A stretch of 64,000 nucleotides of DNA from Cheiracanthium punctorium (GCA_038373885.1 JAWZYV010018244.1:248001-312000); one strand, 5' to 3'; shown: positions 12,205-23,544, counted from the stretch's first letter. A program made the numbers and translations. Notes: generated by a model from the sequence alone, not told the origin.

Positions 12205-12703
12205 CAGTGGATTCGCGTTGCAACGTGATTTATCTCGAATGCGATATTAAATGAACTTTTCATGAGAAATGTATCTCAGAGCTAACACGGACTTTTCTCC
12301 CGCAGCATGAAATTTTATGCCAAAAGTGCAGCTCAGACAAAAGTGCGGTATTTGACTGGTAAGTATCGTCTTACCAGTCAGTCCTTACCATACAGTATGA
12401 TTTGCTACTGAAGAGGGGAGCCAATCAGCGAACGGTATTCTATGGCGCGTAGCATCACGGAAGTCGGAAGCACCCAAACCGGGTCCCAGCCTAAACCTGG
12501 CTTTATTACTTCATGTAGAAAATGGTAATATCTCGTTAAGTAATGGTTGAAAAGCGGATTGAGGTGTGTTTATAAGTGTCTAAAGTAACAGAGTGTGTGC
12601 TTTTCAAAAAATCGTAGCGTATATACCCTATTTCACAATGCGACATTTTCACTTACGCGAGGTGTCTTGGAACGCATCCCTCTCGCATATGAAGACTACA
12701 CTG
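12205..12703. mobile_element. Tigger-type MITE (499 bp)
   Basis: Flanked by TA (12203-12204 and 12704-12705). The left end is CAGTGGATTCGCGTTGCAAC. The right end read inward is CAGTGTAGTCTTCATATGCG followed by GGGATGCGTTCCAAGAC. GGGAT-x-GGTTCC-x-AGAC is the subterminal signature of Tigger elements. The left end lacks about 19 bp of it. The interior holds a perfect 10-bp-arm hairpin at 12354-12379 (GACTGGTAAG / CTTACCAGTC) and no transposase. Confidence 0.65.
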
Positions 12704-12705
12704 TA

Positions 12706-13606
12706 TACAAACTTGAAGAAGAATGGAATCCCTCAAAAAGAGCAATGACTCTCTTCTAGACTGAGTGCCATTAGTTCGGTTGCCAAGAAATTAGATTTCA
12801 GATTAAAGGATCAGCGTTTGATGCCAAGGAGATCAAAGCACTCGACTCTTATAATATGCGTCGACAACAAGCAGTAACAGCTTCCGAGTTTTGTCCGTAC
12901 TGAGGAGATTTCACTCCTTCCTTTGAATAAAGATCTATTGGAGTTTTGACGAGGAGTTTAAGAAAATTAAATGCAACAAAATACGCGAGTCTGACATACC
13001 ATTGATTCATAGATTGTGATACAGTATAGGAAATGTTTTATAATCTATTAATTCCCCCTAAACTGCGATAAGAATAAATCTTTAGAAAATGCCGTAATAG
13101 TAATTAAACTTAGAGTACATAAAGTATTGTGTAATGAAAGTGATCAATACAAAGTCTTCTCGTCTGTGTACGTTTACATTAAACCTAGAGAAAACTTATA
13201 AATCACCAGTTCTAAACAAGCCGTCAGAAGGGAGGGGGGATTTTATTTATAGAACTACGTTTCAGTCCTCTGGCAGCTCCCATAACACCCACTTTCCATG
13301 CCGGCTCTTTCGCTTTAACCAAGATAAAGCCAGTGATAGGGTTCGAAATATTGACGGTGATGGGGATGGGTGAGACATTTGAGAAAAGATAAATGGCGAG
13401 CATTTATTAGATACTTTGAGGGTAAGATCATGGTAAATAACGCCATCTGTCAATCTATTATTAAATGAAGATAAAAGGAACCCATACAGCTGTTTTCAAA
13501 GATAACAATACACCGTACATAAGTGTAATACAGTAATTAAATAAAACTATTAAAAGTAAATTTTTATGTATAACGACACATTTAAACAAGAAAGTCGGAT
13601 TATGGA
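12706..13606. other. No recognised feature
   Basis: Only short, overlapping frames on both strands, with no domain or repeat match inside the window. Confidence 0.45.
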
Positions 13607-13647
13607 AAAAACACTCAAAATACTGGTGTTGAAGTTTAAAATAAATA

Positions 13648-14432
13648 CAGTAGAACCCCGATCTATCGTTTTTCAAGGGGTGCGTAGTAAAAAATGATGC
13701 ATGCGGGTTAAATTCAAAATACGAAGAAAACAGTATGTATGAATACACACAATTTATACAGTATACCAAAAATACTAAATTTGTTACCAAACTGTAAAAG
13801 AAACAAATTGAAATTGTGCAGAAATTAAGTGACACTTATATTTAAAAAACAGTAATTTTACACTGGGTTTTTCATTAATCTTTTAATTAAACAAAATTTT
13901 CAAGATTTGCAATACTTTTTTTGTCTTTTTATCTGTATTCATGTTTGCATATAAAAGTCCTACAATTTCAAATACCGTTATTGCGTAGGATAAAGTAGTT
14001 GGCTCAGTCTCATCGGCATGACTATTATTCTCAGCTTCTTCGCCATTATTTTCATTTTTTGCCTCACATTTCTTCCATTCTTAGGATATCGCACGTTGTT
14101 ACATCTAAATCAATGGAAATATAATCACTACAATTCACACTATACACATCCCTGTTGGATGTAAGAACTCTTCATCTATACCATCATCAACCCCAGATAT
14201 CATACCAGGAAGTAATTAGATTTGTAAGCCATATTGATCCACTTGATCTTCAATTTCATTTCGGTCAGAAGAAACATTTTACAACGATGAGCGCGGGAAA
14301 GCGAATTTTTGACGAACAATACATGCGGGTTTTATTAATGTTATTTGAATACAGTTTGTACAGGGACCATAGAAATAAAACGATCAATACGGGAAACGAT
14401 GAATGCGGGAACGATAGATCGGGGTTCCACTG
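13648..14432 (-). mobile_element. Tigger/pogo element (785 bp) inserted in foldback X
   Basis: Inverted ends CAGTAGAACCCCGATCTATC (13648) and CAGTGGAACCCCGATCTATC (read inward from 14432) are flanked by TA on both sides. CAGT-x-GAACC is the classic Tigger end. The minus strand holds the C-terminal part of a decayed transposase, so the element keeps only its 3' part. It interrupts foldback X and is therefore the younger of the two. Confidence 0.85.
13875..14160 (-). pseudogene. Decayed Tigger transposase C-terminus
   Basis: The minus strand reads SDYISIDLDVTTCDILRMEE, then after a frameshift an acidic stretch (ENNGEEAENNSHADETEP), and ends TVFEIVGLLYANMNTDKKTK ... ILKILFN and a stop. Tigger-derived proteins end with a DY-x-x-x-D-x-DV-x-T segment, an acidic linker and a short helical tail, which matches this order. 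The catalytic domain is absent, so it is a terminal fragment only. Confidence 0.6.
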
Positions 14433-14738
14433 TATAAACTTTGTGAAAAAACACACATAAAATGATACTTATAACAAGATTGTTATCCTTTTATAACAAG
14501 ATTATTATTCTTATTATAACAAGATTATTATGTGTGTTTTTTCACAAAATTTTTATTTATTTTAAAGTTAGATTATGCAAGTAAGATATTGATTATGCGA
14601 AAATTTCAGAAAATAGTGGGATTTAAAAGAAAATTAGCTTTCTGAGCTGCTAAAATGTAAAATTCCGTTAACTGTTCTTCAGTTTTCGTTGTAATACACT
14701 TATCTATTTTAGTAACGAAAATGAGCTTACCATAAGTT

Positions 14739-14840
14739 ATTTTTTAATGTATAGTTGATTTTAAGACAAACTCATTTTTAAAAAAAAATATTTTTTAATG
14801 TATAGTTGATTTTAAGACAAACTCATTTTTAAAAAAAATA
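14739..14840 (+). repeat. 51-bp tandem duplication
   Basis: A unit containing TGTATAGTTGATTTTAAGAC and CTCATTTTTAAAAA occurs twice head to tail with a period of 51 bp and nearly no differences. Confidence 0.85.
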
Positions 14841-14853
14841 TTTTACTAAGCAC

Positions 14854-14877
14854 CACACACACACACACACACACACA
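14854..14877 (+). repeat. (CA)n microsatellite
   Basis: Twelve uninterrupted CA units. Confidence 0.95.
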
Positions 14878-15518
14878 TGTTGTATTATTAAAAAGAAGAA
14901 CCGTTCTTAAAAGAAAAAAAACTGGTTGGTCTGTTATTATCTCCAACTGTTGCAAAGATACATCAGTGTTACTTTTCAGACAGGTTTTTTTTAAGTCCGC
15001 TAGGGTTCAATGTAACGCTATCACAAGACTGGGGAGACTTTGGTGTAAAATCCACTATTTTAGAAGTAATAGATTAAAGTCTGAAATTTCTCTTTAATAT
15101 CAAATTATTCACTTTCCGTGCTTAATAACACGCTGATTATATGTTGAGAATGTTATTTTCTCCCCCACATAATTACTGAGTTAAAATATGAAAAGAAAAT
15201 TTAAGGAAGCTGTTGAATTCCTGAAATTTGAGAACTTATTTTACCATGATCTTAAGACAAAACTTATTATACACAATAATGAAGAGCATTTACGGATGTT
15301 AAATAATACCTTCATTTTCAGCCAAAAATATCACTTGCATTCTGATATTTTAACAAGGAAAAGCTATATTTCCGTTTATAATTGATGCACGGACGAACTT
15401 TTTTTTTTCAGTATATGTTTAGTATTATCGTGAGTATTAATTTATGTCTTAAGAGGCCAACTAAAAATTAAAATAAAACAAATTCCCCAAAGTGTAATAA
15501 CAGCACCTTTTTTTTACT

Positions 15519-16036
15519 TTAACCCTTTAACGCGCAGTGTTGCCGCTCTGGCAACGCCAAACTCTGACGTTTTGACTGTTGCCAGTCACGAAGAATAGAT
15601 TTGATTTCTATGAAAATAGTTGCGGGTGACACAGCTCCACGAGAATCCTTTACTTTTTAGCACGTACTTTCCCGTAAAAAATTGTCACGATTATTTTTAA
15701 TAGCACTGGCATCTGCTGGAAAGTGGAAGAATACGAAAACAGCTGGATCAATTGCCCAATGCTGAAAAAAGGGCAGCCGTTGCCATCACTCGACTTAACT
15801 ACCAGCAAGATGGCGGACGATCGAAACGTTCATCGCGTGCCGCAGATCTAGAGAACCTTTTTTGACGCAGCTGGCTGTGCGCGAGCACAGCCAGCTGTCG
15901 TCAAAAAAGGTTCTCTAGATCTGCGGCACGCGATGAACGTTTCGATCGTCCGCCATCTTGCTGGTAGTTAAGTCGAGTGATGGCAACGGCTGCCCTTTTT
16001 TCAGCATTGGGAAAGGGTTGCGCCTTAAAGGGTTAA
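15519..16036 (+). mobile_element. piggyBac-type hairpin MITE, copy 2 (full length)
   Basis: TTAA at 15519-15522 and 16033-16036. The left half is intact; the right half is a long hairpin centred near 15885-15888 (loop GCGA), with arms reaching out to CCCAATGCTG / CAGCATTGGG. Both arms share variants absent from other copies (GCCGCAGATC with GATCTGCGGC; GAGAACC with GGTTCTC). Near the left end GTTGCCGCTCTGGCAAC replaces GTTCCCGCTCTGGGAAC, which keeps a small stem. The frame at 15915-16187 is a shadow of the hairpin. Confidence 0.95.
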
Positions 16037-17632
16037 GTTTAAATTGAGCATGCAGGGCCGGATTCAAAAGTTCAAACGCTCTAAGCACAAAACGTTTAGG
16101 CAACTCCGACATTCTGTGACTTTTCTTTGTTAATGAGTAATCTGCTCCTGAAGAAATGAGAAAGCGTGCAGCTTTCAAACCTGTCATTTTTATTATTTTT
16201 TTTATGCGTATTTTATTTTTATTTTTTTACTTTTTACCTCAACTGTTTCCCACAACAGCGTGTTTTTAAGTGTAAGGAACAGTATTGCAACTTCTGTAAC
16301 TATTTGTCTGTAAATGCAAAATAATATGATATCGGGCGCTTGTTTTAAATAAAGCACTATCAATCATTTCGTGGTAAACTAAAAGAAAAACTGAGTATAG
16401 CCTTTTTTTTCTCTCTCCCAACTCAGGCCATTATGTGTTTCGGCAGACTAGAACGTCGAACGCACTTAGAACGTGTCATCCATTTATTAATAGGAAACGA
16501 TTTGGGTTTTCCTTTTATCAAGAATCTGAGATAAATGACTCCCTGGGTCATTTCGATTACGAAAATATCGATATTGTAGAGCTAGAGAGATTGAATAGAA
16601 TATCGTTTACGTATATTATGAAAAAATGGGTTAACTGACTTGTTACGTATCTATAAAAGTCAGATAAACTTTTTTTTTTTGTCTCCCCGATGCATTATTC
16701 TACTAGGCTTTAATAAAGAGAAAGGAAAGTTGCATAGGGTTAAATATAGGAATGCATATTATGGATTTTTATGTGGCGTCTATTTTAGGGAGAAATTCAT
16801 CTGAAAATGTATTGTACCAAAGTGGATTGATTGTAAGTGAAGATTTTCCGACTAAATGTGAAATGTTCTTTGAAATCGCCGAAGTTCATTCCGTTTACCT
16901 TTGATCTTGATATATTTTTAAATTAATAAAAGAAGACAATCATTCTTATAACTGATAAGAATTAATCGCTACGATTATTTCGTACGGACAAATGGACATG
17001 TTAATTCGAATGTTTTGCATCGGACTACATACGCATAATACAGTGTCTCAAATAAATAAATAAATAAATAAAAAATGAAAACAACTAAAAATAGCTGGTT
17101 GCCTCAAGACGATCCTGAATTACTGTGGGTTCCCAAATGCTGTTAGACTACCAGAGTTTATCACCAGTTTTTAATTATTTTTATTTACATCCTTTTTTTT
17201 ACAACCACACCAAAATTATCCTCAAAAAAGGTATAAATAAATTAATACTTCTTAAAAAGACAATTAACTTAAACTGGTGTTTAAGAAATCGAATATCATT
17301 TCGACTGATGCAATTTTCTGGGGAAAAAACGCACTATATAGGAAATATAGCAAAGGAATTTGACCAATATTTTAACGCTTCTTTGAAAGTTATTGCTAAC
17401 TGTTGCATGATGACAATATTTTCAACTTACCATTTTCGAATGATTTCGATCGACCATATCGTTCTTAAAAATTTCTAGAAGACTATATAAGACATCATGT
17501 ACACTTTGCAGAATATAATATTTATTTTACGATTAATCGAAGTTTTGTGGTATGGATAGTCTCAAATTAGAAGTATCGTCATACTTGTACTATTGTGTGC
17601 AAATCATTTGGGTAAAAGTTTTACAAATTATG
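16037..17632. other. Unclassified sequence with one hAT-like end
   Basis: CAGGGCCGGATTCAAAAG at 16052 looks like a hAT-type terminus just outside the piggyBac copy, but no partner or TSD was found. The rest is AT-rich with an (AAAT)n run at 17051-17073. Frames at 16435-16638 and 17125-17478 have no recognised domain. Confidence 0.4.
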
Positions 17633-17798
17633 CAGGACCGGATCTAGGGGTGTGGAAGCCGGGGTCTCTGCCCCAGACGGTGCTGGCAAAGGGGTACCAA
17701 ATCGTCTCTGAGACAAAGAAAACTAGACAAAAAATAGGATGGAGGGGCGCCAAAGAGGTATCTTGCCCCGGGCGCCAGTTCTGCTCTGTCCGCCACTG
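17633..17798. mobile_element. hAT-type MITE (166 bp)
   Basis: Left end CAGGACCGGATCTAGG; the right end read inward is CAGTGGCGGACAGAGC. An exact 8-bp TSD AAATTATG lies at 17625-17632 and 17799-17806. The interior is G/C-rich relative to its surroundings and non-coding. Confidence 0.85.
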
Positions 17799-17806
17799 AA
17801 ATTATG

Positions 17807-18917
17807 CTGCCACAAATAACAACCGCTAAAGACAGCTAATACCTTATCAGTCATCCTTAAACAGTCTTTTTAGTCATTACTATCCCTGTATAATTCTGTT
17901 ACATAAGGAACTGCAATAGAAATAAAAATCTATCTACTTTGTGCAGAGTTGAGCAAATTGGACATGATTGATGGGAGGACAACTCTGCTTTTCAGTATAC
18001 AAATGTTCTGACAAAATTTTTTATCTTTGGAATGATAAATTAAAAAAAATTAAGCAATTTGTTTTTTAAAATCGTCGTGTTTTTATAGGTCCGTTTGTGC
18101 CTGAGCGGTATTTGCCCGCTACTAAAATTTGGAATGTCTGTCCATTTCAGTCATGACTGTCGAAATTCGGGGAAGGTCAAGCTGACTGTCTTCATTTTTA
18201 GCGTCATTTTCATCATCAGACGACTGTCGTCAGACTCAGCGCTAATTCGAGGCAGTTTTCTTTTGAAAGTCTTTCCCAAAAGTATTCTCTGTTAGACCGT
18301 TGAAACTCGTGAACATGGCTGAATTTCCAAACAAATTTCATTCCTTCCATTTCATTCCTTCGAAATACAAAGAGAAAAAAAATTAACTATCTTACAAACT
18401 AACTTCACTTTCAGAGGTTTTTGTCTTACTTTATAACTATAATACTTTTTGAACTTAGAAGTATATGTATGATTTAGAAGTCGAAGATCGGCTTTCTTTG
18501 TTCTCCATTTTCGATTCAAAAATCATGTGTAACCCGTCCGCTTACATTTTTACAAAGACGCTGCGACCCAGCTGGACATTCAATTTCGGTTAGAGAACGC
18601 TGGACACAGAGACACAGAATGGGAATCTCCGCCGTTGCATCTTTGAGAACGTTCAACGTGGGGTTAAATTCCACAACCTCCTTCTCCTTAAGTGTCCCAA
18701 CCTACTGCCCGAATTTATTGTGAAGCAAAAACAACTTTAATCATACAATATTATTTTTAAAATATTCAAACACCCAGCTCTTGTTCATTACATGAAAAAA
18801 AGCTGCCTAAAATGGGTTGGGTATGTTATCCATATGAAGGACAGTAACATACTAAAATAAAATTTTTCAACTAGATTAACTAACACAAGAAGACAAAAAC
18901 TTAAGCTTTGATGGATA
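17807..18917. other. No recognised feature
   Basis: AT-rich sequence with a slightly GC-richer patch at about 18480-18700. No frame with a recognisable domain, and no element ends. Confidence 0.4.
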
Positions 18918-18925
18918 GATGCAGT

Positions 18926-19220
18926 CAGAGCCATTGCTAAGTCTTTTTTAAGGGGGGGGGGGGCGGATATCGATAAATTGCCAAGTAAATTTTGGATTTT
19001 ACCGACTTAACTTATTTTTTTATCAACTATATTACTAACTTTTTACTTTTGCCAACTGAATTTGCGTAATTTTGCAAAGTGTATCAGAAACAGAAAGTAA
19101 ATTACCGTTTTCGTTAATTTTTTCCCCCCAACTAGGTGTGTAATTTTGCCAAGTTTAATAGAATTTTGCGAGTGTTGGGGGAGAAGACCCCCCCCCTACC
19201 CTCCGTTAGCAAGGGTCCTG
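18926..19220. mobile_element. hAT-type MITE (295 bp)
   Basis: Ends CAGAGCCATTGCTAAG and, read inward from the right, CAGGACCCTTGCTAACGG. An exact 8-bp TSD GATGCAGT sits at 18918-18925 and 19221-19228. Poly-G (left) and poly-C (right) runs just inside the ends form a second inverted feature. Non-coding. Confidence 0.9.
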
Positions 19221-19228
19221 GATGCAGT

Positions 19229-20530
19229 AGAGGAGGATTGTTTAGTTCTCATTAATAGGAATTAGACTCGTTCGACTGCTAGTAGATAGAGCATGTTACA
19301 AACCTTTAGTTCAGAAAGGTTACCCACCCAGGGCTATCGCATTTTGAATGATGATATGATGAAAAATACATTTATGCTTTTGACTTTTTCCAAGAGACAA
19401 AGAGGGTTAATTTTTCATTTTTATCAGCATTTTTTTTTTTTTTTTTGTGAAATATTAAAGTTAAAAATCATTCCAAGTGTGGGTTTTCCTGAAATATGAG
19501 AAAAATGATAACACAACAGATGGCGGTTTCAAAAGTTCCAAGGAACTGACGATAAGTATGACGGAACATATTATCAGAGAGGGGGGGGTCACGTTTTTTA
19601 AAAAACTTTTCATTTTTAATATTGAACCCACATTTAACTTGTTCGCTTTAATCATTTGAAAAAAAAATAAAAATAACGCAATAGATAAGATTCTTCTTTG
19701 GACGAAATTGCATCTCAAATTGTTTCTTTGAACACTCCGTTGCAGCCCAGCATTGTACTTGAGCAATCGCTGGATTAAAAGTGTTCCAGATCGTTCAAAA
19801 AAAAAAAAAAAAAACAAACGGACAGGTAAAAAACAAAAAGGGAGCCATCTCTGAGAACATTCTTCATTATCGCTCCTTCCTTTAAACTTTTCTGGATCCA
19901 CCACAGCCCCAGAGGATTATTTTTTAATTTTTATCAGCATAACTGATTTTTTTTTTAGGGGAGGGCGGAGCCAAATATTCTTCCGAGTGGACTTTTTTCA
20001 CTTCTGTCAGAAATATTTTGCGATAATTAATAACACAACAACGGAAACAATTCAATATCCAGCAAAGCATTCGGCTCGTTTATCTTCCTCAACTTTCAAC
20101 AGACGCTTCATATAAACTGCCAAATGTTAACAATGCCCGAAAACTATCACCGATAAATATATTCCCAGCAGCTAATAAACCCCGTGCCAACTTTCCTCAG
20201 CCTCCCATCACTTAATGCTTTGCTGCAGTCCGATATTTAACACAAGGTTTCGAATTTCTACAGTATATATATCTGCCTGGCATCCTGCCCGATAATGATT
20301 TCTATAGGCATCGGCCCTTTTCTCGCTTTATTTGTAAGACCGAAGAGTCGCGAGAATCGCTAAGCGTGAATAATAAATTTACTTCGAGAGTACGGGAAAA
20401 ACGGTTAAATGGACGTATGGAATACATCAGCGCATTTATGTCAGCGGAGAAATAACGAAGCCAAAAATCATTCAGTTGAACCTGATTCTTGCTTTGGTTA
20501 AAAGGGAATCAGCAACGAAGTGCCAAGTAT
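19229..20530. other. Unclassified sequence, partly GC-richer
   Basis: Includes poly-T and poly-A tracts near 19430 and 19797. The stretch 20040-20520 is somewhat GC-richer, shows no repeat similarity elsewhere in the window and has no long frame. It could be unique host non-coding DNA. Confidence 0.35.
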
Positions 20531-21305
20531 TTAACCCTTTAATGCGCAGTGTTCCCGCTCTGGGAACTCCAAACTCTGACGTTTCGACTGTTCCCAGTCA
20601 CGAAGAATAGATTTGATTTCTATAAAAATAGTTCCAGGTGACATAGCTCCACGAGAATCCTTTACTTTTTAGCACGTCCTTTCCCGTAAAAACATGGTCA
20701 CGAATATTTTTAACAGCACTGCATCTGCTGAAAAATGGAAGAATGCGAGAACAGCTGGATCAGTGGCGGATCCAGAAATTCTCTTTTGGGAGGGGCTAAA
20801 TTTTGAAAAAAGCTTATTTCACCCAAACAAAATATACAATAAGGCAAAATTTTAGTCTAAACCAATGTAAAAACTTTTGGGAGGGGCTAAGTGATTAAAA
20901 AACATCACTTTACATATTCAAAGTGCATAATGAAGCAGAATGTTACCCTTTAGGAATTTCTTTTGGGGGGGGGGCTGAAGCCCCCTAGCCCCTCCCCTGA
21001 ATCCGCTACTGAGCTGGATAGATTGTCCAATACTGAAAAGAGGGCAGCCGTTGCCATCACTCGACTTAGCTACCAGCAAGATGACGGACGGTCGAAACGT
21101 TCATTGCGTGCCACAGATCTAGAGACCATTTTTTGACGCAGCTGGCTGTGCGGCACAGCCAGCTGTCGTCAAAAAAGAGTCTCTAGATCTGTGGCACGCG
21201 ATGAACGTTTCGATCGTCCGCCCTCTTGCTGGTAGTTAAGTCGAGTGATGGCAACGGCTGCCCTTTTTTTCAGCATTGGGAAAGGGTTGCGCTTCAAAGG
21301 GTTAA
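20531..21305 (+). mobile_element. piggyBac-type hairpin MITE, copy 3 (split by a hAT)
   Basis: TTAA at 20531-20534 and 21302-21305. The left half reaches ACAGCTGGAT, is interrupted by the hAT at 20761-21011, and resumes after the duplicated AGCTGGAT. The hairpin has a 1-nt loop (GGCTGTGC-G-GCACAGCC near 21149). Here the arms no longer match fully: GAGACCATTTTTTGAC on the left against GTCAAAAAAGAGTCTC on the right. Without the insert it is about 516 bp, the family's usual length. Confidence 0.95.
20761..21011. mobile_element. hAT-type MITE nested in piggyBac copy 3 (251 bp)
   Basis: Inverted ends CAGTGGCGGATCCAG and, read inward from the right, CAGTAGCGGATTCAGG. The 8-bp TSD AGCTGGAT (20753-20760 and 21012-21019) duplicates sequence that is single in every other copy of the host element, which proves the insertion. 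The internal motif GGGAGGGGCTAA is repeated. Non-coding. Confidence 0.95.
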
Positions 21306-21404
21306 TCAAAATTCTTTTTTTTCAATTATTTATTTTTACGGAAAACTATTACTATTTGGAGTGTATTATAGCTATGGACTGTTTCTAGTTTAACTATTAG
21401 GTGG

Positions 21405-21990
21405 ACCGGGAAGTAATGTTGCTGTTTTACATAACATTTAAACAAATAAATTTTCTTCAAGTTACAAACAAGCTTTGGCATAAACATAGGATTAAAATTT
21501 GTCACTTTTTAAAAAGGATTTTATAGCACGTCTACCCACCTTGGAAGACAATATTCAAAATGTCCTGAAGTATAATTTTTAGGTAATATTTCTGAGAGTT
21601 GCATTTTGAAACAAGAATTTTATGGATATTTCTTTCTTTTTATTTGAGATCACACGAAATATGTTAAAAGCAAGTTTTATCTCCCTATTCTCATAGGTTA
21701 CGAACTTTGGAAAATGCTAAAGTAATTAAAAAACTTTGTAAAAAACACACATAAGAAGTAAAAGGTCCTTTTACTTCTTATGTGTGTTTTTTACAAAGTT
21801 TTTTAATTACTTTATCGTTTAACACCAGTATTTTGAGTGTTTTTTCATTTGGAAAATGCTGCCGAATCTAGCATGTTTGGTAAAAAACGCAAGTACTACA
21901 TACCAAATTTCATATTATTAGCTCCAGTTTTGGCTAAGCAAAATATTGACATACGGAAATCGACATTACTTTCCAGTCTCCCTTACTTAT
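21405..21990 (+). repeat. Dispersed repeat family Z, copy 1
   Basis: Blocks such as AAATGTCCTGA, CAAGAATTTTATGGATAT, CATAGGTTACGAA and AAGCAAAATATTGACATACG recur in the same order at 26050-26520. Copy 1 is split by foldback X at 21719-21846. Similarity is moderate, so this is an older interspersed repeat. No coding sequence or ends were identified. Confidence 0.65.
21719..21846 (-). mobile_element. Foldback family X, complete small copy
   Basis: Two perfect 47-bp arms (21719-21765 and 21767-21813) around a single T are followed by an unpaired tail ending AACACCAGTATTTTGAGTGT. The insertion sits in family Z between two 13-bp direct repeats, TTTGGAAAATGCT (21706-21718 and 21847-21859). TA-, 8-bp or TTAA-type TSDs do not apply. 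The element class is unknown. Confidence 0.75.
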
Positions 21991-22020
21991 ATGAAAAAAA
22001 AAACTTATATAAGTTTTTTT

Positions 22021-22063
22021 TTTGTTTGTGTGTGTGTGCGTGTATGTGTATGTGTGTGTGTGT
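22021..22063 (+). repeat. Imperfect (GT)n microsatellite
   Basis: An alternating GT tract with a few C and A interruptions. It causes the cysteine/valine-rich translation of the frame across it. Confidence 0.9.
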
Positions 22064-23224
22064 TCGTTTCAATTTCCGAAACACAGTGCACAAAAAATTA
22101 ATAGAACAACATGTTCAAGCACGAACATGCGTTGTAACGTTCTGAAAGGTTTACAAGGGAAATCTTATTTAATTGTAAGATTGCTTTTTTAAAATTTGGC
22201 TGGGTAAATGGTGGAATATTTTTCGTCGTATACACCAATATTGCTTGTAAAAAGGTTAGATTCTAATTCATGAAAATATTGCGGTTGTATATACAGATAA
22301 ACTGCAATGTATCCACAAGAAATGCGTAGGTAAACAAAAACGAATTTTAATCTTGCGACTGAAAAATCCGTATTTACACGTTCACTGGTTTCGATGATCT
22401 TGTTTTCAGTAAAATGTCCGCCTGTTAAATGAAATAGAAATTAATTTTATTGTATAAATAAATTCTTTTTTTTAATAACAGATTTTTTACCCTTTTTTTA
22501 ATAGATAAATTTCTTCATACCTACAAAAATTATAGCTTTATGTGAAGTTTCAGCAAAGAACTAACTATACGGTTTGAGCTGTTTCACTGGTCAGCCGAAA
22601 GATTTAAAGCTTTTGCTGAAAGATGCTATATAAGTTTCAGTTTCACTGTGAAACTTTTAAGATTTTAGATTATTTTTATATAGAAAAGATAATGTAGCTT
22701 CTTTCAAACCATAAGTATTCAAACAATCATAGTTCCAAAAGGCTTTCTGTCGGTATCCATTGGACTTGCATGATGTGTCTCTTAAAAAGCTGACACCACC
22801 CTGAAATTTTCCTAAATCGAAAATTTTCTTTTTTGCTCTGAGTGATGCCTGGTACTTTTCATAATATTTTGCGAGTTAACACATGTGGATATTCCAAAAG
22901 TTATCAGATTTAAAACAATTTGCTGTGTCTGACGATGTTGATTTTTCAGTCAGCGAACATCATGGCAAAGACGTTTCAAGTCAGCTTATATCTCTCTTTT
23001 AACCTTGTATTCATCAATACATGCTCTTGTGTTGGCAAGAGAGGATAGTTAACGTCATAGGGTTAACGTCAGAGGATAGTCACTGAATGTATCGTTCAGA
23101 CTTACTTCCACACTTCCTTATGATTGCTTAGTAGACAGTTTGGATTAGTATACAGTTTAGATCATCCTTTCCATTGGCTACAGAAATTTCTGAGCATTGG
23201 CACTCCCTCTACACTGCTATAACG

Positions 23225-23300
23225 ACCTGGTCGTCCGGGTATTGAATCCCAATCTTTTTATTTCAAGTTATGTGCCTTAACCACTATCTTAGTTTGAAAA
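23225..23300 (-). repeat. tRNA-like sequence, probably a SINE head fragment
   Basis: On the minus strand TAGTGGTTAAGGC resembles an A box and GGGATTCAATACCCG resembles a B box with a roughly tRNA-like spacing. No acceptor stem can be drawn, so this is a tRNA-derived retroposon piece and not a tRNA gene. Confidence 0.4.
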
Positions 23301-23544
23301 AGAAGAGGTATTATTGCTCTCATCTATCTTTTTATAGAAACATTGAAACGCTTTATCAGACGTTTGATACAGAAAAAGTCATTTCGGGGTAAGGGAAGAT
23401 GAAAAGACAGAAACATATAGAATCACTCGCAAAGAGGCTTGATGTTTATCATTTTGTTAACAGACGTAAGAATTTCGGAGGAGGGTGGATTCCTCTCTTC
23501 TTATGATCCTCTTAATGCATGCCTGTCATAAGCTATTGCAAGTC

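Larger units (their letters stand above)
13607..14575 (+). mobile_element. Foldback family X copy, split by a Tigger element
   Basis: The left part (13607-13647) carries the family tail AACACTCAAAATACTGGTGT followed by AAGTTTAAAATAAATA. It resumes after 14432 with AAACTTTGTGAAAAAACACA and ends in the inverse arm TGTGTGTTTTTTCACAAA. Between the arms is a loop of three imperfect ~22-bp units built on TATAACAAGATT (14466-14533). The arms therefore enclose a longer loop than in the 21.7-kb copy. Confidence 0.65.

Noticed and set aside
12420..12470. Promoter with CCAAT box (GAGCCAATCAGCG)
   Set aside because: Lies inside a Tigger-type MITE; no downstream gene.
19461..19904. 147-residue minus-strand frame
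   Set aside because: Phenylalanine runs come from A/T homopolymers; no domain.
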